In this document: in pieces, positions 1 to 13,400 of the stretch
Layout of the letters: each line of letters starts with the position of its first letter
Numbering within the stretch: the stretch's first letter is position 1
Source of the DNA: Himantopus leucocephalus
Lineage: Eukaryota > Chordata > Aves > Charadriiformes > Recurvirostridae
Assembly (NCBI GenBank): GCA_003993805.1
Contig: RSEF01000001.1
Location: 93,704,458-93,768,457, forward strand
Direction of reading: 5' to 3'
Length of the DNA: 64,000 nucleotides
Program-made: the position numbers and the translations under genes
The notes under the pieces: generated by a model
Databases searched by the model: none
What the model was told of the DNA's origin: nothing
What the model saw: only the letters and a program-made list of their open reading frames with translations

Positions 1-346
1 CCTTATAGCAGCCTTCCAGTACCTAAAGGGGGCCTACAAGAAATCTGGGGAGGGACTTTTTACAAAGGCATGTAGTGGTAGGACAAGGCGTAATGGTTTT
101 AAACTGGAAGAAGGTAGGTTTAGAATAGATAGCAGGAAAAAAGTTTCACTATGAGGGTGGTGAGGCACTGGAACAAATTACCCAGGGACGTTACGGATGC
201 CCCATCCCTGGAAGTGTTCAAGGCCAGGTTGGATGGGGCTTTGAGCAACCTCGTCTAGTGGAAGGTGTCCCTGTCCATGGCAGAGGGCTTGGAACTAGAT
301 GATCTTTGAGGTCCCTTCCAACCTAAACCATTCTAGGATTCTATGA
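1..346 (+). mobile_element. CR1 LINE 3' fragment, cut by the window edge
   Basis: This matches the 3' end of avian CR1: gaggcactggaacaa, ccctggaagtgttcaagg, ccttccaacctaaacc, then the terminal ATTCTATGATC-like repeat at about 336-346. The left end continues outside the window. It is 5'-truncated and noncoding, with plus orientation, opposite to KPNA1. Confidence 0.9.
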
Positions 347-1119
347 TCTTCCTCTCTCTAATGCCCAGTTTAACTGACGCTGCAAAACAAGTGAAGAGAT
401 TCTTGTTTTCATCAATCTTTTCACCGTACCAGCTTGGGGGGCTTTTGGAAGGTCCTTAGGTTGGATCTCCACAAGCAGACAGAAACAAATGCATTAACTT
501 CCATGTTGAGGATAAGGGCAGAAGAAAATGCGTGAGATCGCTTTTCTGGCACTACACACTGCACGGCAGAGCTAAGAGAAGAACCCCAACAGCTCCCTGG
601 CCTATCCTCTACACATGAGCCCACGCTGTTTCCTACCTACACACAAAACAAGAACAGATCATTTAAAACACAGTGTGGCCTTCACAAAAGTGGAAGCTAG
701 AGGCATTCTCCGAGTTAGTTCCCGCTTGAGCAGCAGTGCATCCTTCAGGAAAGCAGAGAATACTGTTTTCAATGTTTCTAGCAGGGGACATAACCCTTGT
801 TACTCTCATGTCAATCTAAAAAAATTGCCTCATTTCTCATCTGAATGGAACTTACAACCTTTTAATGGTCGTTGCTGTTCCCAATTTTTTAGCAACCTTT
901 TTTAACTGCTGATAGCAACACTGAGAGCATTCCTGTAAAAAAAAGTTGCACCAATACGTAAAGTTAATATATATTCTCCATTTCTACTAAAGATTTCTTT
1001 TTGTACCCATAAGCATTTCACTAGCCACAGAATCATGTTAGGAAACAGTGTTCAAGTGATAACATATGATGATCCTCATACTCTTTCAGAGGCATTTTTC
1101 CTCCAAAACAAGAGTCCTT
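347..1119. other. No gene recognised
   Basis: This AT-rich unique sequence lies between the CR1 fragment and the distal KPNA1 poly(A) candidate. A 96-codon plus-strand open frame at 615-905 has no recognisable family and is of a length expected by chance. Confidence 0.5.
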
Positions 1120-1139
1120 CACCTCTGGCGTGAATGTTA

Positions 1140-1145
1140 TTTATT
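1140..1145 (-). terminator. Candidate distal poly(A) signal of KPNA1
   Basis: AATAAA is read on the minus strand inside TAATAAATAAC, followed 10-20 bases later by a CA cleavage candidate and then a G/T-rich stretch (ttgttttgg). This arrangement fits a functional poly(A) site about 3.15 kb after the stop. Confidence 0.45.
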
Positions 1146-1837
1146 AGGTGGGTAACGTAACACTACACGTTTGGCTCTATTAAAATGCAAATAGTTTACT
1201 TGCCCTTGGTTTACCAAGTAATTCTGATCAGCCCGTATCAGCGAGCTGTGCCTTTCATAATTCACAAGTCTGATCTCCCTTCCGTACTCACATAGTTTGC
1301 AGCCTTTGTTAGAAGTAGGTTTTGTTTCTTTTCAACCCATCGATAAGGCTAAGTAAAGCAAGGCCAAGGCCAAGAACTGATTGCTGGAAGATCCTGATGG
1401 AAATAGACTGAATTAAGCACCATTTAAAATTACATTGAGACCTATGAGTTAGCCACATTTTAATCCATTTAATGTGTGCCATGTTGATTTTTGTATTGTT
1501 TTAGTTTTCAGTCAAAATGTTATGCAGTACCAGTCAAATGCCTTACACAGTCTAAGTATATATGACAACAATATTACCTGTGTCAACCAAGCCTGTCACT
1601 TCAAACAAACATACCAAGTTTAAAGATTTATACTTATCTGCTCTGAATTCACATATCCACTGCAAAAGTAACAAACACTGGCCAGGCTCCTTACAGAGGA
1701 AGGCACACCATTCAGCTTAAATGGACTCTTTTTTTAATTCACTCATTTAGAGGCAATTGTCATTATTTTCTTGGGGGTGGGGGAGGGAAACGCCAATGCA
1801 CCACATTGTTTTCACTAGCCTGGAAGAGAAAACACTT

Positions 1838-2000
1838 ATATATATATAGATATATAGATATATAGATAGGTATATATATACACACATATGCATGTGTGTA
1901 TATATATACGTGTGTGTGTATATATGTATATATACACACTAGTGTATATATACACAGAATATACATATATGAATATACAGAATATATGCACACACACTTT
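1838..2000. repeat. TA/CA/TATG microsatellite
   Basis: Runs of TATATA, TAGATA, CACACA and TGTGTG alternate over about 160 bases. The open frames called across it are low-complexity Tyr/Ile/Cys strings and not genes. Confidence 0.9.
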
Positions 2001-2550
2001 GCTCAGATTTGTTTACAAAATATGTAGCATTTTTATACCATCCAATAAGAGGTACATGATTTTAAACAAATCTTATAGAAATGACATGTTATTGGAAATT
2101 TACACGTAAAAAAATCCAGCACAAAAAAATCCAAAAGCTAAAACAAGATTTTGCTACTAATCAGTGCTTCTATCACCCTTCAAGAAAAGAGAAACACAGT
2201 TATTTATATGTGATGTAAAGGCAACATTGAGGGGTTTTTTTGCTTTTTTTAAATTAACCACCAAATTTAACCCCCTAAAATTACAAAGAATCGAAGTCCA
2301 TTTACAGATCAAGTGCAGTAAACTAAATGTTCCTTCAGCACAAAGCAGCACTAGAGAAAATAACCGGGAGAGGGAAGGTGGAGGCCAACTGGCTTAGCTA
2401 GGGAGGCAGCAGGGGGCCTCTGCAGTGGCCACACAGGTCAGTCTCCATCCTGAAGCACAAACGGAACTGAAGACTGTATTTAAATAATGGTCACACAGAG
2501 CTGATGTTCAGGCCTTTGCCTAGCTTCTTTCAGCAGTTTGACAAGTGATT

Positions 2551-2556
2551 TTTATT
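2551..2556 (-). terminator. Candidate proximal poly(A) signal of KPNA1
   Basis: AATAAA is read on the minus strand, about 1.74 kb after the KPNA1 stop. The sequence downstream on the minus strand is not notably GU-rich, so this is the weaker of the two candidates. Confidence 0.35.
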
Positions 2557-4294
2557 ATTTCTATTATTCTGTATCCAATGGGCTGTTTTTGCTTTTGCAG
2601 TGGCTTGTCACTGAGAGGAGTCTTAAGGAGGACCTTGCAGACAGTTCTGCCACTAACATTTACCACAGGTACGTGACGCTGCAGTTGTCAGTGGCCATTT
2701 TGAAATGTTTACACTGGACAAACGTGTGTTCCAAGCGTCCAAAACGGCTTGAAAGAACATAGCCCGATGCAGGGGGGAGCGGACGGCCTGGAGAATCCAT
2801 TGCATTTATAGAAATGGAACTGCCACTTTCAATCACGTAGCATCTCCCCAGTTGCGTGAAGAGTTTGGTGTCAATGTCAGCTGAACTCAGTGAGGAGTGG
2901 CTGGCCTTTGCATCAGATGTCTGTGATCCAAGCAGGTTGCGGAGCCAAGAACATGCTGCTAGCAGAAGGGCAGTCTACAGCTGCAGATGACAGCTGTCAT
3001 GCAGTCAGCGATGTCTTACAGATGTCACCTGTAGGAACCATGCGTTCCATGCTAATTCACCTGAAGTCCCGTAAACAGCAAAAGGGAAAAATGAAATGAA
3101 AGGGCCAGGCGGATCCGTGGGTAATATTACTATCCTTTGAATGTAGTGTCATTTTAGTTGTTAAATAAGGGGCTTGACCAGGAGGACTCTATTTTATCAG
3201 GTGAGCTGGAGAGGAAGCTCTTGTCTTGTGAAAATGAAAAGGAGATCTAACGCTCCTTGTGCTAAGTTTTACAAATTAAGATTTCTGTATTCAGAAGGTA
3301 ATTTTTCAGAAGAGAAATCTGTTCAAGTCACACTGTGTAAAAATGTAAAGAGGCAGACAGGAATTTTTCAGCCATAACTATAATGCCAAGGACCAGACTC
3401 TGGAGCATGAAGTCAGAAAGGGCTTGACTTCCAAGGAAGGCCGAGGTGGACCATACTGTGCTGGCAAGCAGGAGTGCGGGGAGTTTCTCCATTCTAGAGG
3501 CTGGTTTGGAAAGTCATTTCTGGGGAGGTGGTAAGAGTGACCTATTCACAGGCTCTTTTTTTGCGCATGGAGAGGAAAGATTGGGAAGGTATACAAATCT
3601 CCACAGTGGTCTGCAATCCAGCTTGGGAGCTCAGTGTTGAGAAGGGATAGGGCCAGATGTGTTCAGTGTTCTTAAGAACCAGAAAACATGTCCATTTGCA
3701 GCCTGTTGTTGCAGGGGATAGAGAACTTATTCCATTCTTTGTAACATGTTCTATATGCCAATAACCCCAGCTGGCACATACAGCAAAGTAGATACATTGC
3801 ATGTGAAGATTTAACGCATCTCACACTGCCATCCAAAGAGGCATCCGGGGAAAATTATGGGGAATGAATTCAGCTACGTTCTCAGAAAGTCCAAATGTCT
3901 CCCTGGACTGCAGGCACACACTGCAGCAAATACAAGAGAAAGGCAGCCTTATCTCGGATGCCAGGAGTGTGGGGGCTATGGAGGAGGGATTATTTTCCTG
4001 TAGTAGGAGCAGAGAATATCTCAAAGTATAGAAAGGTGCCTCAGCTCCACGAAGATGACAGTGGAGAGGTTCAGAATCTAGAGGAGAAGGGTGATTCTGG
4101 CGACCCCTTGCCAAGGAGGGAGCATCCTGCCACGGAGAGCCAAAGTTTTCCAGACGTATGTAAGAGCATGTGCACAAGGCAAGCGAATGAGCGCAAACAG
4201 GGTTATGGAAAACATTGAGAGAATCACTCCACGGGTGGCTTGCGGCTCGACAACAGGATTGGCTAGGTAGAGGAGCACACAGCACAGGGGCACC

Positions 4295-4482
4295 TCAGAG
4301 CTGGAAGCCTTCCATGGGAGCCTCACACTGCTGGAAGATGTACTGTTGCTGGTTGAGATCCACCTGTGGGGCAATGCTGCTGTCTTCATCCTCTGTTCCA
4401 AAGTAGTGCTCAATCAGATCAAAGGCCTTCTGATAAATCTCTTGATTCTCATGGCTCTGCAGGAATTCAATCTTGTCCAGGC
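4295..4482 (-). CDS. KPNA1: KPNA1 last coding exon (residues 477-538 and stop)
   Basis: This exon begins with GC of Gly477 after the acceptor ctctgcag. It then encodes [20 protein letters not shown], the end of armadillo repeat 10 (the exportin CSE1L-binding region in this family). The acidic tail TEDEDSS and the terminal EAPMEGFQL follow, then TGA at 4297-4295. The frame stays open beyond the TGA for 157 codons (see findings). Confidence 0.98.
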
Positions 4483-7400
4483 CTGCAGAGAAAAGAAGTA
4501 CGTGAAAGTTACAGCTTGGTGAAAGCATATGACCATGATAATTTAAGTCTGGTGAGAACATCAAGTTCCATGATAATTCTCTCCCACCTTCAGAAAGAAC
4601 AGGTCCCTCTACGGAGACCCTTATCAAACTTGTACTCTCCACATCCAGGGAAAAACAAGTTGAACTACAGAGTTCCCCGTAACTGTGTGATGCATTTCAT
4701 ACTTTCTGTCTGCCTCTACACTTTCACTTAAAAAATGAAATCAACAAGCTTGAATGTGTAAAGAACAAGGCCTCAAAGACTTTTTCTGAAGAGACTTTTA
4801 GGACCGTGTTTTCTGAAAGTGTGTTCACAGGGCTTTGTTTACAAGGACCGCGACTACAGAATCACATAACTGCAAGTTGGAAGAGACTTCTGATAATCAT
4901 CTAGTCTAACCTGCAGCCCAGCCCAGCACTACTACCAACACCAGATTAGGCCAGCTGTGTCTAGCCAAGTCTTCAAAACTTCCAACGATGGAGACTCCAT
5001 TACCTAATCTGTATCATGAGTATATACAATGCAGTTAAACTCATGCAAACAGTTTTTGGGCAGACATTAAGCAGATGGTCAAACTCAGGCCTTGTAGTCA
5101 GAAACAAATGAAAATAATACAGCAAGCTAAACTATCTTTAATACCTAGGAATGATGCTGTAATGAAATCCAAGTCTTAGTCACTCTAGTAAATAATATTG
5201 GGAGTTGTAGTGGCTTTCTTGTCTACTCCTTTTACTATGTGTGAAGACTACAGGAAATAACTCTGTGATGCTCTCTACATAGGCATTTCTGTAACACTGA
5301 CATGAAAGCGGAAGTTAAAACCTAGAAGCAGGCAAGAAAAAAAATCGTATTCTGATATAACTCTTCCCTGGAAGTCAAGGTAACCATGAACTGAACCATG
5401 GTTCAAGAAACCATGTTCAGTGATACTATCCTTTGCTGTACTGCTCTTGATAACCCATTTTTATTTTTCTTAGGAAGTACTTGCCAATCGACAAGGAAAC
5501 TAAATTTAAGAGCAGGAGTACCTCAGAACTGGGGTAAAATCATGCCGATACATGCTAGCACCTCAGCGCAGCAAAGGCAAACAAAGAAGTTGCTGCTGCT
5601 GCCATAATCCTACAGGGCAGGCAGAGAAGGAAGGGAAAGGTTTGAAACCTGAGCGACAGAGCAGTGTGCCTGAATTTTTATCTGCTGTGGAGGGAAGATA
5701 CTGAGGCTGAATGACACCCAGAAGGCTCCCTCAGGGTCAAAAGAAATTAAGAAAAGAAGATCTGCACACACTGTCTCCAGTCTACATGCAGATAAAGGTA
5801 ATGTGAAAGATGGAGTACATTGGTAAAGGGAGACTTATCAAAGAACAGTTAATTTTCAAATAGCAATGAGGAAATTAATAGAATTGGGTCTACTCTAATG
5901 GGTTCGTGATCAGTGCTTTAACCCCTGACTTCCACAGATGTTTTGCTCATACCATACGCTTCTTCAATAAGAGCGCAATAAGGATTAATGCCAGTGCCAC
6001 TGCGTTTGGATTCCTGCTCTCCAAGCCTCAGGATGTTCTCCAGCCCATTCAGCGCTACTTGCACAATCTTTGAGTCCATTACTGTAAGGAGGTCGCAGAG
6101 TGGTTTGATGCATCCCAGTTCTACTAGATACCTGAAAAACACCACGCGGAACCCAGTGAGTCGTCTGCAAAATTATATTTGGTGTAATTATAATTGGTGT
6201 AGCCATTTAAGCACTTAGCATGAAGGTCTAAGAAACAAAACAATCAGATAAGATATCAACTCAACTCGAGAAATTATAGACATCTATTTGTATCTAGTCA
6301 ATTCTGCTGAAATAATGAAAATAACTTTAAAATACCTTCTCTGTCTCTCTCTATGTAGATATGAAATAATTTAATTTTGTAACTTAAATTTATAACTATA
6401 ATTTATAAAGATTTTTCTATTAATATCAACTATATTAATTTAATATATTTATAATTTTAGGAGTTTATTTTATAGAAAATTGCATATAAGCATAATATAC
6501 TGGTGTAAGTTAAACAGGAAAAATAATGCTCACAATGCCCTTGTCTGAGGGGCTGAGCTATTCCTCTCCAGACTGCTAATGCACTTTGTTACACTCTACA
6601 ACGACCACTAAGAAATTATTTTAAAAGTTGCATTTAGTTTTTTCACATAAGAAAAATAGTTCGGTTAATTAAATAAGTAATACAGCTGAAATACTTATGT
6701 GATTTCTCCCTAGGCGAATGAATGGCTCATTCACAACCCAATACAAAGACATGGTCTCTCTGGAAACAACACTGGAAGCATACAGAAAGGTCTTCCAGTT
6801 TCTAGGTTATTAGTTTGATTTCTTGCACAAACACTAATTCAATAAATTGCATTGAAAGATTTGAACTATTTCATACTTGATCTGTTCAGCAGAGCCTCCA
6901 GATGTTGCATTCGTGATTGCCCAAGCAGCTTCCTTCCTTGTCCGAAACTCAGCCGTTTGCAAAATATTTATAAGAGCTGGAAAGATATGGGCATCTATGA
7001 CTGTCTGCAAAAAGAAATGATGTGTTAGGGTTATAATAAAAATTAGAAATAACTTCTTCATCCTGAGCTAGTTAATGTCTATGCTCAGCACAAAACATTA
7101 AACAATGAAATGTTACTTATCAAGGGGCAAAAATCAGTGTTCAGCTTTACATTCAAAACCCTAGTTATTGATGGAGTCCGTGCTTATCCCCAAAGAATTC
7201 AAAACACATTCAGACTGAAGTGACTGCCATATCTAATGTGTTACTTAGTCATACTTTGACAGCAAAAGAATGCCATACTTCCCTTATTTTTCCAGGTAGT
7301 AAACCATTCAGCTATTAAGTCAGTAAACCACTAAGTCATTAAGATCCCCTAAACAGAGAAAAAAAAACTGCATAAGCCTGTACATTTCCACTAGGTTAGA

Positions 7401-10400
7401 CAACAGAGCAAAGAAAGAATGTACTCTAAGAACTCCTCAAAACAAGCAAGCACCAATATATTCTTTCCTGGTGAAAAGACAAAGCAACTGACGGTTTGGT
7501 AGTATGGTTAACTGCTTAGCTCACCAAACTGATGTCAGTCAAATGAGTATTTAGTCAGCAACTCAAAGTTTCTAGTAACTTCCTCTGGAAAGAGCCTTTT
7601 GCAATAAGACACAAATGAAACCAGTTTAGTTACACACATATGACAAGGATCTGAAACACTTTCATACGGATCATTCAAAGAAGCAAGAGCTTAGCATTAC
7701 ACTTTCAAACTCACGTTTTACAAACATAAGTCATCACAGAACAGATAAAGGCAAATTCAAAGAAAGCCAAAGACATCCTTTTCAAGGAGCTCCATAGAGG
7801 AAAACTAACAGATTACATACAGCAAAAAGCTGTAGTCAATTCACGGTGTGGATTGTTACCAAGTGAAAAAAACCAACTGTTTGATATTTGTTCCTGCTTG
7901 CCTGGGCATCTGCACTGCATCTACTTTGTAAATCCATACCGCGTGTCCATTACATCAACAGTCCCATGAACGTTGTCTCCTTTACGACAGAATCTGCACT
8001 TCCAGTACAGCAATCCGGGACCCTCAAGGAAAACCACTGAGACTTCCACCATGCCATGTTATATTAGATTTGCACCTTGCAAAGAATATTTGGCAAAAAG
8101 TCCTTAACTGAAAATTTTGAACATGAATGCTGGTAGTGGTAGGTCATAAACAGGAGCCATCGATTTAAAAAAAAAAAAAAAGACAAAAGATAAAAGAAAG
8201 TGTTTTCAAAAAACAGAATGCATTTTCGCCCCTGACATATTTTACTGGGAAAAAACACTTAATTTTAAAAAAAATACAAAAGCAACAGGCTATAAGGGTA
8301 CATAGAACACGAGAGCATCCGCTCCGTTATGGTTATGAGATCAAGGACCTTTTTAGTTCAAAGGGAGATATAAATAACAGGAAAGTAATAAATAAAACAC
8401 ACGGTGACACAAACCTGATAGACAAGGAATGAAAGAGACAATCACAACAAAGGAAAGGCTCCACTCACTAATTAATGGGCAATTAAGAACCTACAAGCAC
8501 AGCTTTGCAGAGAGATAGCCTGGACTTTATCACTGATAAGACGGGGGACAAGTGGGACTGTGCAAAACTTAATAACAAATCTTAACTATCTTAACCACGT
8601 AGCCTCCCTCTCTAGACCGCACAAGTGCTGCAAGGATTAGGTGCTAGCAACTGAGATTGGCATGATTGGATTTGGGCCAAGAACTGGATCAGACCTCATA
8701 GGAAACTCCTGTGTCTGTGGGGCCAGCAACTAGAGTGGTTAGGGGTCTCAGCATCAGTAGCTGGAGGGGACATGGACTACAGAGCATGTTTTTGGGGTGC
8801 CCAGAAAAGGTGAATTCAGGGCCAGCAACTGGTGTCAGACCTTGGGTGAAGAGGCCCCGGCAAGTGGAGCAGGTGAGGGTCACAGCATCAACCACTGGGG
8901 CAGGATGACAGTCCATAGGGCCCATGTGCCTGGATGCCAGCTACTAGGGAGACTGGGGTGAAGCTGAGTGAGGGTCTCGGCCCCTCAGCTGGAATGGGAC
9001 TGCAGGTCACAGGACGCATGTACCTGGGCACCAGCTCTGTGGGATGGGGGTGAATTTACATTATGCCCAAATGTGGTGATGGCAGTGGAGGATCATGGTG
9101 TACATAATTTGCTGGCAAACTGGACTAGGTGGTGGGCAGAAGGCTCAGGATCCAGGCATGGACAGAGGGCCTGTGCTCAAGGGGTCTGTAAGTGTGGGGA
9201 TGCTCGAGATGAATGCGTGCATCGCTTTGCTAGTGACAATCAAGCTGAACTAGCCAGCGAGCAGCAGCCAAGCACAGAGAGTTAAGAGAGCTCAGGATCC
9301 AGCCACGGACAGCAGATGGGCAGAGAGCTCACGCTGGTATTCAAGAGATCTGTCAATGTGCGTGTGTGCTTGTGGATCTACAGAGTGAGGACACACGTGT
9401 TTTCACTAGTGAACGTCAGTCCTGATGAGGTGGAGAAGAGAAAGGGCACTTGGCAGTCTACAATTACATTTTATGTGAGTCCAGGTAGTGCTATACAAGG
9501 GTGTTGTTGAGGTGGAAGCCCTTAAAAGAACAGTGTGTTAAGGGACACTAATTATTTTCTACTGAAAGAGCTTGATACAGATCTGGAATAGGATAGGTGA
9601 GGGCATTACTATTTTACTATTCTAGCAAAGAACAAGTCAAGAATCTCATTATCATTTCTTAAATCCTCTCTCCAAAAGAAAACTTTTATATGAGATTTAT
9701 TTCCTTAGAAACTGTCTTCTTAAAACCAACTTCTTTAGTAAGTACTAAAATCAGAGTATGTTACATGATAGCATGCAGCTAACTCAGCACATCTTAGTTG
9801 ACAGGCAGAACATACTTTGAGCCTTTTTAATGCGCCCCCCCCGCCAAAAAAGTTACCATAAAATGTTTCAATTTAAACTGGCAAAATAGTAGGGGAATTC
9901 CAGAACAAAGGGCACTAGCAATGGGAGGGCAGCAAATGGGAGAATCACAGAAGACTGTTATCATTTTCCTTCTGGCTCACTCAATTTTGAACTCTTTGCT
10001 TCAGTGCAAAGACTGGTGAGTAAATTTACTCTTCTCAGAGCAGAGAAATGTGCTTTTCAACCTTTTCAGAAGGACCTGAATCCAGACCTCACATCTCTTG
10101 GGTGAGTGCTCTTATTTCTAATTCTACTTATTTCTGTTTCTTATTCTATTGTATGAAAGGCTATGGGCACTGTGTTTGCCTTCTGCCCTACAGTGAAGTT
10201 GGCTATCTTTACCCAAGCAGAACAGGTCAAAACACCACAATGAATTGCAGCCTCTCATAAGGCACTTCACTGAAAGAGACTGGCTCAAGAGAGCAGCAGA
10301 TTATCAGTCACTATATTTTTATGTTTTCTACTGCCTGACATGCAATGTAAGTGTTGTCACCACCTCACCCTAGCATGAACCCCAGTTAAAAGGTACTGAA

Positions 10401-13400
10401 CTGTCGTACTGTAGTACAGCAAAGTTTTCCAGCTAGCAGTCTGTTGACAGTTGAAACTCTCAGAGATTAGATTTTTTTTTAAAATACATTAACTAGGTCA
10501 GAAAATAGTTTGCTTTAACCTTAATATCTTAACAGGACTTCTCAAATCTAGTGAAGTTCAACAAGGGTGGAAACAATAAAGCATTAATACAGAGAAAGCG
10601 CTAGCAGCATCTATTATTGTCACCCCATGTCTTGCAGCCTTGCCCACAGCAATTACTCTTGAAAGCAAACTAGAATGCCTAAGGATTCCTAGCTCTATGA
10701 CATTTTACATGGGAACAACAGTTATTGTGGCAACAGGCCATGTTTCCCTTTCAGTTAAATTCCTTCTAAGTGATAAAAAAGTAAACTACTGAAATGGAAT
10801 TTGTTTTTGCTTTTTTCTTGAAGAAAAGCAAACCTTAGGCAGAACAAAACCCCAAGGGACTGTGGCAGAATGGGGCACCTAAAACTTCTGAGGACTTTGC
10901 AGATCTCACTCTTTGTCACCTGTTCAAATGTTCCACTGTTCTTTGAAAAATGAAAAGTACCTTGGCCATTCATGAAAGTGGTGGGCAACTGCCTCATACG
11001 TGCCACAAAGTGAAGGATGTTTACACATTCTTTCTGAACTGCTGATGCACTGTAACGCTTGCATTTATCTGTGCCCTCTAAATGTGACAAGAATTTTTCA
11101 AGGAGTATAACAGCAGGCCAACAGGGTAACCAAAACTTAAAAAACCCACTCCAAAACCTGTATCATTTTTAGCAGTTTTATATGGATTTTTCCAATCCAA
11201 ATTACTTTTATGCTTGCATGTAAGAACAGAACAATACACACAAACATCCTGCTTCCAACAGCAATCAACAGCAGATGCACAGGAAAGTGTAAACTCTATA
11301 GTCATGTTTATTTTTCTTTTTCTCCTTTTTAAGTATTCACAGTTGCAGCAATGAGTTCCAGTTTGATTACACCTGTATGAGAAGACAGGTGCTTGTTTGT
11401 CCTAAACACAGCACCTAGCAATTTTTCTGATGCCTCTTTCTTCCTTCAAGGATCTTGCTCAAAAAAGAAAGAACAATCATTCCTCATTCACCTTCTCAGA
11501 TGCCACCCATGCTTCTACAGCATTCTGCCACATCTCCCTTCACTTGTCTCACAGTCTACATAGTTGTTCCTTATATGGGATCCAGGTGACATTTTATGAT
11601 CCCTCCTTACCACTCACTCCTACCATATCCTCTGAAGATGGATCTATATACAGGGCAACACTGAATATTTATACTAGAACAAGAATAAGGATTCTCCCCC
11701 CCCCCCCTTTTTTTTTTAATCCCTTTCCTGACCATTTCTAATATTCACATTGGTTTTAGGCTGCTACTACTAGGCACTGAGGTGGTATCTTCAAAATACA
11801 TTACAAATCTCTTTTCTGCATAATAGGCAATGCGGGGCCCACCCTTCAATACATTAAACTAACAGAACTTTTTGCCCAACTGCATCCATTCACATTTATT
11901 GGAACTCAATTGCATCTTGGCTTGTAACTACAAGTCTTTCAGAAAACTGAAATAGAATTTTAATTGAAATCTGAGTTTTCAAATTTAATTTGAAATTTAA
12001 CTGTATTGTAAAGGTTAGTCCTTCAGCAAATCCAGCCCTCACTTTTGTGAGTGTCAACTTTTTTGTGTTTTGGTGGGGTTTTTCTAGTGGTTTGTGGTTT
12101 TGGTTTTTTAAATAGATGGTATCCCGGTGCTGTGGCACTCCCAAGAGGGTTGCCTGTCTCTTGGAAACATCCTATCCTTATTTATTTTAATCAAGCTTCT
12201 TCACTTTAAAGTATTTGATTTTTAAAGAGTGAAGCTAGATAAAAGTGAATTTTTAGAGTTTATATTACATCTGCATGGATGTTAAATCTAAATACATTGT
12301 AGTCACTGTTAGGGAGCAGGTCTTCAGAAGTAGTATATTAAAATTAGTATTTTGAGCTGGTCAATACCAAGTGAATTTTCTTTTCGTCCTCTGGGTTCCC
12401 ACAAATAAATCACTCACAGTATGCAAAAATACACAAACACATTTAGCATGCAAGGGTTGGCATAATTTATCTACATATGATTGATCACATAATGTGAAAG
12501 CAACCAAGTCTTACAGCATGACTGTCTTCCTGCTCCTGCAAGCTCTCTCATTACCTTTAACAAATCAAGATTACAGTCACCACCCTAGCTGGCAGCTGTG
12601 ACTATAGCCCAAATGCTATGATCTCCTCCCCCTGGCTGGAAATTTCAGTTCACAGAGCCTTCTCAGTTACTTGTGTTCCAGTTACCTGGTTTATTGATTC
12701 AATTTACAACTGCTTTTTAAATAACATAGCAAATATTTGTAAGCCAAAGCTACTTAACATGATGGCATGAGTACAAAACCACCGCCATCTGAGAGTAAGG
12801 AAGGAAGCACTTCAGATCTCAGTTCTAATGGACTTTTATGTTGTTGACACAGACATCTAAGCCTATATACTCCAAAGTGTGTATAAAGCAAACTCCTAGG
12901 CAGTTTACACAAGGTTGCTACTGCTGTCAAGAAGAACCTGCACTATAATGAACAGCACCTTGTTGAGGTGTCTCCAGCTTTTAGGGTCTGTCCTATTTAA
13001 AAAAAAAAAAAAAAAAGATGGCAACATACACCGCTGACTGCTGAGGTCCTCAGGCAGAATAAAGGAATTAAAGGTATTCTAGCTCCGCTGCCCTCCATGT
13101 GGTATGATGTATGGGATTCACCATAGGAAGAAGCTGGAAAACAGGTTTTGTACTTAAACACAAACTTAAACCTGAAAGAGATTAGTCTTTGACTTTTGCA
13201 GGTCCTCAAACAAATATGACCTTGTCAGCAATGTCATATTTTGCTCCTAATTGAGACACTTTTTGAAGTCCTTCTACCACTAACAGCACATGAAGATTTT
13301 AGACCACTCATGCAAACTATGACATAAACCAAACACCCTTTATATAAGTAATTTGATACACAGTTTGCCTGTGTAATCCCGAACTCTGTGTTAATCATGT

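Larger units (their letters stand above)
1120..4294 (-). other. KPNA1: KPNA1 3' untranslated region (extent uncertain)
   Basis: This sequence follows the KPNA1 stop codon with no coding exon recognised in it. The part next to the stop (3.82-4.29 kb) is balanced to GC-rich and has few stop codons in several frames. Toward 1.1 kb it becomes AT-rich with a microsatellite. Two AATAAA signals on the minus strand give possible ends near 2530 and near 1120. Mammalian KPNA1 also has a long 3' UTR, as I recall. The boundary is inferred, not seen. Confidence 0.55.

Noticed and set aside
1763..2109. Open frames across the TA/CA microsatellite
   Set aside because: They encode low-complexity Tyr-Ile-Cys repeats produced by the dinucleotide repeat.
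347..4294. WDR5B or FAM162A, the downstream neighbours of KPNA1 in mammals
   Set aside because: No WD-repeat reading frame or other recognisable coding exon was found before the left edge.
4078..4413. 111-codon minus-strand open frame overlapping the KPNA1 stop
   Set aside because: It is out of phase with the KPNA1 frame and covers part of the last exon. It is a shadow, though it shows how stop-poor this region is.
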